In this document: piece by piece, positions 13,917-18,046 of the stretch
How positions within the stretch are numbered: the first letter of the stretch is position 1
Layout: every line of letters starts with the position of its first letter
Source of the DNA: JAHEEL01 sp964581295
GTDB taxonomy: Bacteria; Actinomycetota; Acidimicrobiia; Spongiisociales; UBA5794
NCBI GenBank assembly: GCA_964581295.1
Contig: CAZONX010000034.1
Location: forward strand, 1 to 18,046
DNA: 18,046 bases
Direction of reading: 5' to 3'
Notes under the pieces: model-generated
The model's input: only the letters and a program-made list of their open reading frames with translations
The model's database searches: none
Told to the model about the DNA's origin: nothing
Made by a program: the position numbers and the translations under genes

Positions 13917-15024
13917 GAGACCGGAGTACGAGCCGCCCCAGGACAACAGCTTCATTGTCTGGGTTTTGCGGATCCTCTCGGCGCTCGTCGTGCCGCTGGT
14001 GCTCTTCGTGTTTTTCTTCTCCTTCCAGTTCCTGAAGGACGATGATATCAACAAGGTCGTCCAGGTCACCGTTGCCGTCGTTGTCGGCGTCGTCGGGGTG
14101 TGGGCCCTCTATTGGGGCATGGATCGGTTGGTCAACCTGCTTCCTGAGCGGTCGGCAGATGGTGTTCGCCCGTTCGTGTTCGTCGGCCCGGCGCTCGTCT
14201 TCCTCAGCTTCTATCTCGTGTACCCGGCGATCAACACGTTGATCCTGGCTTTCCGGGATCGCAACGGCGAAGGTTTCGTCTGGTTCGACAACTTCGTGAC
14301 GCTCTTCACCGAGAGCCAATACCTGACCGGGATCCGCAACAGCGTCGTCTGGGTCTTGGTGGTGCCGGCCGTGGCCGTTGCCTTCGGTCTCGGGTTCGCC
14401 ACGCTTGCCGACAAGATGGGCAAGCGCGCTGAGTCGATCTCGAAGTCGCTCATCTTCCTGCCGATGGCGATCTCGTTCGTTGGGGCCAGCGTGGTGTGGC
14501 TGTTCGTGTACGGCTTCCGGCCGGAGGGCTTCGGGAACCAGATTGGCCTGCTCAACGGCATCATGGCGGGGCTGGGCCAAGATCCAATCAACTGGCTCCA
14601 GCAGCAGCCCTGGAACAACTTCATGCTCATGGTGATCTTGGTCTGGTTGCAGGTCGGGTTCTCCATGGTGATCCTCTCCTCAGCCATCAAAGGGGTGCCC
14701 GACCCCTTGCTCGAGGCGGCTCGCATCGATGGAGCCAACGAGTGGCAGGTGTTTCGGAAGATAACGTTCCCGACGATCTCTTCGACTGTTGTGGTGGTGT
14801 GGACCACGGTGCTGATCACCACCTGGAAAGTGTTCGACATCGTATGGGTGATGACCGGGGGCCGCGACGGCACACAGGTTGTCGCTCAACAGATGGTCCA
14901 GGAGTTCTTCACCAATCTGAACGATGGCTTGGGGGCGGCGTTGGCAGTGGTCCTGTTCATCGCCGTCATTCCGATCCTCGTCATCAACGTCCGACGGTTC
15001 CAGGCTCAGGAGGAGCAGCGATGA
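13870..15024 (+). CDS. ABC transporter permease, MalF-type
   Basis: A 384-residue inner-membrane permease. After a charged, Pro-rich N-terminus (1-26) there are two extra hydrophobic segments (about 28-54 and 63-83), then the usual six-helix core from about 101. The EAA loop EAARIDGANEWQVFRKITFP (282-301), which docks on the ATPase, is intact. The ATG at 13870 has GGAGGGAG about 7 bases upstream; a GTG five codons earlier lies in the ribosome site. The extra N-terminal helices and central periplasmic part resemble AglF/MalF-like proteins. It overlaps the next permease gene by ATGA. With the binding protein and the MalG-type permease it forms a sugar-type importer. Confidence 0.93.
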   Translation: MTTPLLPDQRSDVPEKRPEYEPPQDNSFIVWVLRILSALVVPLVLFVFFFSFQFLKDDDINKVVQVTVAVVVGVVGVWALYWGMDRLVNLLPERSADGVRPFVFVGPALVFLSFYLVYPAINTLILAFRDRNGEGFVWFDNFVTLFTESQYLTGIRNSVVWVLVVPAVAVAFGLGFATLADKMGKRAESISKSLIFLPMAISFVGASVVWLFVYGFRPEGFGNQIGLLNGIMAGLGQDPINWLQQQPWNNFMLMVILVWLQVGFSMVILSSAIKGVPDPLLEAARIDGANEWQVFRKITFPTISSTVVVVWTTVLITTWKVFDIVWVMTGGRDGTQVVAQQMVQEFFTNLNDGLGAALAVVLFIAVIPILVINVRRFQAQEEQR

Positions 15025-15914
15025 CCACGACGACAGAAACTCCAACGGTCACGGCTCCGACGAAGCGGCAGGGTGGGCGTTTCTCCAAGTGGCCGGTGTA
15101 CCTCTCGGTCTGGATCATCGTGACGCTCTGGATCATTCCGGCCGTGGGGCTGTTCGTCAACTCGCTCCGAGACCCCGGTCTCGTTCGGGAATCGGGGTGG
15201 TGGACCGTCTTCGGTTCGATCTTGGATCCGGCGACCTGGACGCTGGAGAACTACCGGGTTGTGCTCCAAGAGGGGTTCGGCAACGCCTTCGCCAACACGC
15301 TGGCGGTGACGATTCCGGCGGTCGTGATCCCGATCACGATTGCCGCCTTCGCCGCCTACGCGTTTTCATGGATGACGTTTCCGGGGCGCAATCTGCTTTT
15401 CGTGATCGTCGTCGGTCTGATGGTGGTACCGCTGCAGATGGCGCTGATCCCGATCCTTCGGATCTACACCAACTTCGACGTGACCGGGACATTCCCGGCC
15501 GTGTGGCTGGCCCACGCCGGGTTCGGTCTTCCGCTGGCGATCTACCTCTTACGCAACTACATGGGTTCGTTGCCGACGTCCATCATCGAGTCGGCCAAGA
15601 TTGACGGTGCCAGCCACTGGGCCATCTTCGTCCGGTTGATCATTCCGCTCTCGGTGCCGGTGTTGGCTTCGTTTGCCATCTTCCAGTTCCTCTGGGTGTG
15701 GAACGACTACCTGGTGGCGCTGGTGTTCCTCGGAATCGATCCCAGCGTGCGGGTCCTCACCGTAGAGCTGGCCGACCTTGCAGGTCGTGGTGAAGGTGCC
15801 TTCAGCCTGCTTCCTGCGGCCGCCTTCGTGACGATGATCCTGCCCCTGGTGGTGTTCTTCTCGCTGCAGCGGTTCTTCGTCCGTGGCCTCACCGCCGGCT
15901 CCGTGAAGGGGTAG
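15021..15914 (+). CDS. ABC transporter permease, MalG-type
   Basis: A 297-residue permease with six hydrophobic segments; the first is at about 26-47 after a Thr-rich cytoplasmic start. The EAA loop ESAKIDGASHWAIFVRLIIP (190-209) is present, with the invariant Gly in place. QFLWVWNDYL (about 222-231) and the C-terminal FSLQRFFVRGLTAGSVKG are typical of MalG-like subunits. The start overlaps the stop of the MalF-type gene (ATGA), so the two halves are made in equal amounts. No ATP-binding subunit follows; importers of this class often share a UgpC/MsmK-like ATPase encoded elsewhere. Confidence 0.94.
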   Translation: MTTTTETPTVTAPTKRQGGRFSKWPVYLSVWIIVTLWIIPAVGLFVNSLRDPGLVRESGWWTVFGSILDPATWTLENYRVVLQEGFGNAFANTLAVTIPAVVIPITIAAFAAYAFSWMTFPGRNLLFVIVVGLMVVPLQMALIPILRIYTNFDVTGTFPAVWLAHAGFGLPLAIYLLRNYMGSLPTSIIESAKIDGASHWAIFVRLIIPLSVPVLASFAIFQFLWVWNDYLVALVFLGIDPSVRVLTVELADLAGRGEGAFSLLPAAAFVTMILPLVVFFSLQRFFVRGLTAGSVKG

Positions 15915-15935
15915 GCCCCGGCGAACACTGCACCG

Positions 15936-16448
15936 ATGGCGCAAGAACAGGAGCCGCGGCGTAACTGGCTGGCGATCGCGCTCGGCACGATGGCGATGAT
16001 GTTCAGCTACTTCCCCTACGCCGCGGCGTTTGCGACGCCGGAAGGCGAACCGACGCAAATCGATGCGGGGCTGTTGGGGATCGGCGTGGTCATGGCGCCG
16101 TTTGTGTTCATCACCGTGGGGTTTGTGTCCCGCAATGCACAGACTCCAAAACGAGTATTGCAGTCCATGGGGCTGCTTCTCCTTCTCGGACTCGCCCTGG
16201 GACTGCTCTCGCCGGTGTTGGGGGCGGTTGCCGGATTTGGCGTCGGCGGCTCCCTCTGCCTCAACCGGCCAAACCTCGAGGGGGTGATGAAGTGGCGGCT
16301 GTGGGCAACGGGCTTCACGGTCGTGTACATTCTGTTCTTGCTTGTCGTCATCACACCGGCGGGCGTCTTCGCCGGGGGGCTGCTCCCACTCCTCATGATC
16401 GGCTTCGCCGACGAATACACCGCTTGGCGCGCGGCACGGCCGGTGTAG
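15936..16448 (+). CDS. Small integral membrane protein, function unknown
   Basis: A 170-residue protein with about four to five hydrophobic stretches (about 12-31, 44-63, 76-104, 118-150) and a polar N-terminus MAQEQEPRRN. No enzyme motif is visible. It starts 21 bases after the MalG-type gene on the same strand and has no clear ribosome site, so it may be the last gene of the importer operon or an independent gene. Its repeated short hydrophobic segments with few charges suggest a purely structural or accessory membrane role, but no function can be assigned. Confidence 0.68.
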   Translation: MAQEQEPRRNWLAIALGTMAMMFSYFPYAAAFATPEGEPTQIDAGLLGIGVVMAPFVFITVGFVSRNAQTPKRVLQSMGLLLLLGLALGLLSPVLGAVAGFGVGGSLCLNRPNLEGVMKWRLWATGFTVVYILFLLVVITPAGVFAGGLLPLLMIGFADEYTAWRAARPV

Positions 16449-16465
16449 GCCAAGGACCAACCGCG

Positions 16466-16471
16466 TACGCT
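16466..16471 (+). promoter_or_regulatory. -10 element before a second probably leaderless gene
   Basis: TACGCT followed by CGCCAGC places the likely first transcribed base at the ATG at 16479. The geometry and the CGCC spacer are like those before the acyl-CoA ligase gene (TATTCT-CGCCTT-GTG). No ribosome site is present. Confidence 0.35.
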
Positions 16472-16478
16472 CGCCAGC

Positions 16479-16793
16479 ATGACGCGGTCGACAGGAACGA
16501 GTATCGCTATTGCCACCGGCGTGATTGTTGCCGTCCTTGCGATCGCGGTCGGGCTCCTGGTTGCCCAACGCAGAAGCGGCTCGAGAGGCGATCATTCCGA
16601 AGCAGTGAAGTCTGGTGACGCCGACTTCGTCCGAGCCCACCGGGAAGCGGGCGCCGATCAGAACGCCGACGGCGGTTGGGTTATTGGCATTGTGTCGACG
16701 GTGATTCCTCTCGCCATCGTCAACATCACGGGGTTCGCGTCAAGCCGCATCGGCATCGGTGGCGCCCACGACGCTCCAGATACCGACTCGTAG
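16479..16793 (+). CDS. Small two-helix membrane protein, function unknown
   Basis: A 104-residue protein with one strong helix near the start (about 8-29), a charged middle with QRRSGSRGDHSE, and a second weaker hydrophobic stretch (about 67-87). The end is polar (HDAPDTDS). It resembles no family I know. There is no ribosome site, and a -10 element sits right before the ATG, so leaderless expression is assumed. It lies 30 bases after the previous membrane-protein gene and 40 bases before the left end of the insertion sequence; the IS has not cut it unless the original gene was longer. Confidence 0.55.
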   Translation: MTRSTGTSIAIATGVIVAVLAIAVGLLVAQRRSGSRGDHSEAVKSGDADFVRAHREAGADQNADGGWVIGIVSTVIPLAIVNITGFASSRIGIGGAHDAPDTDS

Positions 16794-16833
16794 GTATCCG
16801 CGTACCCAGGATTCTCCACCTCGCATACGGCGT

Positions 16834-17836
16834 TGTGCAGCCAGCGGTGATGGTTTACACCGGGTTCTGGGTCTTGTGTCGTAGTCGTTCGTATGGGGTT
16901 TGTCCGTCGAGGCCGCCGTGGGGTCGGTTGAAGTTGTAGAAGTCTTCCCACTCTTGCAGCTTGTCGTTGAACAGTTCGGTGTTGTCGATGACGACGCCGT
17001 GGAGCATCCGGAAGAACTCCTCTTCATCGATACGGTGGGATCGTTCGACCTTTCCGTTGAGCCGGGGTGTGGCGGGTTTGATGTAGACGTGTCTGATGCC
17101 TCGGTCCAGCACGTGGTAGTGGAACTGGGATTGGAACTCGGCGCCGTTGTCCGTCTGGATCACGTCGACTTGGAACGGCAGTTTGGCGAGGAGGTAGTCG
17201 AGGAACTGGATGGCGGTCTTCTGATTGCAGCGGGGATAGATACGCAGCACCCGGAGCCGGGTGCAGTCGTCGATGGCCGTGAACTGGTAGAAGCGCTTTC
17301 CAGCTCCACCGATCGGGGTGATGAACTTGACGTCCACCTGGACGGCGTGTCCTGGCTGCTGCTTCTCGTAGCGTTTCCACCGCTTGGCGTGGCTCTTGTG
17401 CCGCTGGGAGCTCGGTAGCCGGTTCAGGCCGAGACGAACCAGGATCCCCCACACGCCGGTGCTGCTGATCTCGATGTCGTGATACCGCTTGAGATACATG
17501 GCGATCTTGTCGGGTCCGAAGTGATAGTTCTGGCGGAGGTAGATGATCTTGCCCACCACCTCGGCGCTGGTGGCATTTGGGCTGTGATGGGGGCGACGCG
17601 ATCGATCTCTCAGCCCCTCGAGGCCTTGCTCCTCATACCGTCGCAGCCATTTGTAGAACGTCGGCCGGCTGATCCCGTAGTACCTGCACGTCTGCGCAAC
17701 ATTGCTGGTTACCTCCTCAACGTGACGCAGGATCGCCAACCGGTGCTTCACCAAGCGTTGCTGTTCCCTCTCCGTCATCAGTCCTCCTCACCTGGTTGGA
17801 GAACCCAACGTGTAAACAATGTCCGCTAGTTCCACA
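16834..17836. mobile_element. IS481-like insertion sequence, complete, about 1.0 kb
   Basis: The left end (16834-16860) and the reverse complement of the right end (17836-17810) agree at 21 of 27 positions: both start TGTG and share AGCGG, AT and GTTTACAC. A GGGTTCT match follows further in, at slightly different distances. One transposase gene fills the interior, with its stop codon inside the left inverted repeat. The flanks (…ACGGCGT and GCCCCGG…) show no convincing target duplication. The exact ends are a judgement; the element could be shorter, about 16851-17819. Confidence 0.75.
16855..17778 (-). CDS. IS481-family transposase
   Basis: A 307-residue DDE transposase that looks intact. 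An N-terminal helix-turn-helix (about 22-46, with YYGISRPTFYKWLRRY) is followed by the Arg-rich linker LRDRSRRPHHSP and the catalytic core: D149 in VQVDVKF, D210 in QTDNGAEF and E245 in LNGKVERSH, the last 35 residues after the second Asp as expected. The C-terminal NFNRPHGGLDGQTPYERL is the usual ending. GAGGAGG lies 5 bases before the ATG. All three acids are present, so the enzyme may be active. It is unrelated in subgroup to the relic at 11865-12092. Confidence 0.95.
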   Translation of the reverse strand: MTEREQQRLVKHRLAILRHVEEVTSNVAQTCRYYGISRPTFYKWLRRYEEQGLEGLRDRSRRPHHSPNATSAEVVGKIIYLRQNYHFGPDKIAMYLKRYHDIEISSTGVWGILVRLGLNRLPSSQRHKSHAKRWKRYEKQQPGHAVQVDVKFITPIGGAGKRFYQFTAIDDCTRLRVLRIYPRCNQKTAIQFLDYLLAKLPFQVDVIQTDNGAEFQSQFHYHVLDRGIRHVYIKPATPRLNGKVERSHRIDEEEFFRMLHGVVIDNTELFNDKLQEWEDFYNFNRPHGGLDGQTPYERLRHKTQNPV

Positions 17837-17876
17837 GCCCCGGCGGTTGGAGTCTGGGTTCCGTGGAGGGACCACG

Positions 17877-18046
17877 ATGATGACAGAGAACGAGAAGGCT
17901 GAGGTGGCGTCGTCGACGCCGTTGGTGTCTGAAGACGTGTTGGAAGAATTGTTGGACCGTGTTGAGGCGGAGGGCGCCGAGCTGTTGGGCACGGACGGTC
18001 TCCTCAGCCAGGTGACCAAGGCCGTACTCGAACGGGCGTTGGATGA
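17877..18046 (+). CDS. IS256-type (mutator) transposase, N-terminal part cut by window edge
   Basis: The frame runs to the right edge. Its first 56 residues include EELLDRVEAEGAELLG and GLLSQVTKAVLERALD, the characteristic N-terminal helices of IS256/mutator-type transposases of actinobacteria. GGAGGG lies about 7 bases before ATG-ATG; the first ATG is chosen. The catalytic domain is outside the window, so intactness is unknown. Only 40 bases separate it from the end of the IS481-like element, which may therefore have landed in or next to the left end of this IS. Confidence 0.8.
   Translation, partial: MMTENEKAEVASSTPLVSEDVLEELLDRVEAEGAELLGTDGLLSQVTKAVLERALD

Noticed and set aside
16794..17850. 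Target-site duplication around the IS481-like element
   Set aside because: Flanks at 16824-16833 and 17837-17846 share no convincing direct repeat at the chosen ends or at the shorter alternative ends.

Overview
The window is high-GC bacterial DNA with short intergenic gaps, many ATGA/GTGA overlaps, GTG starts and TANNNT-type -10 elements. Together with a class II (B12-dependent) ribonucleotide reductase and a lipoprotein with a Thr/Ala/Asp-rich linker, this points to an actinobacterium. An Acidimicrobiia-like lineage is my best guess, but it is an inference from style; there is no rRNA or other phylogenetic marker here.

Layout. (1) 1-1251, plus strand: the 3' end of a TetR-type regulator, a small zinc-ribbon protein and a GyrI-like ligand-binding protein, tightly coupled. 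(2) 1280-5564, minus strand: nrdJ followed downstream by an alpha/beta hydrolase. The 296-bp region upstream of nrdJ (5565-5860) is dense in signals: a probable promoter, two NrdR-box-like sites 32 bp apart, a 12-bp perfect palindrome, an 8-bp-arm inverted repeat and a DnaA-box-like site. (3) 5861-8215, minus strand: an operon of a secreted, probably membrane-anchored protein, a two-helix membrane protein and an MFS transporter. (4) 8292-11809, plus strand: an AMP-forming acyl-CoA ligase-like enzyme read with a GTGA overlap into a class I glutamine amidotransferase, then a Clp1/Grc3-type P-loop protein (candidate polynucleotide 5'-kinase). (5) 11810-12189: a gap holding a dead IS481-type transposase fragment and the control region of the next operon. 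(6) 12190-15914, plus strand: a carbohydrate-type ABC importer (lipoprotein binding protein and two permeases, no ATPase). A 116-bp tandem duplication lies between the binding protein and the first permease; it creates a 39-codon reading frame whose stop overlaps the permease start. (7) 15936-16793: two small membrane proteins of unknown function. (8) 16834-18046: a complete IS481-like insertion sequence with imperfect inverted ends, immediately followed by the start of an IS256-type transposase cut by the window edge.

How the genes fit together: nrdJ supplies deoxyribonucleotides and is probably NrdR-controlled. The ABC importer would take up a sugar or similar solute using an ATPase encoded elsewhere. 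The ligase-amidotransferase pair is the most suggestive uncharacterised combination, since adenylation plus ammonia transfer could make an amide, but that is a hypothesis. The right end is a landing zone for insertion sequences. No CRISPR array, tRNA, rRNA, phage or defence system was recognised.
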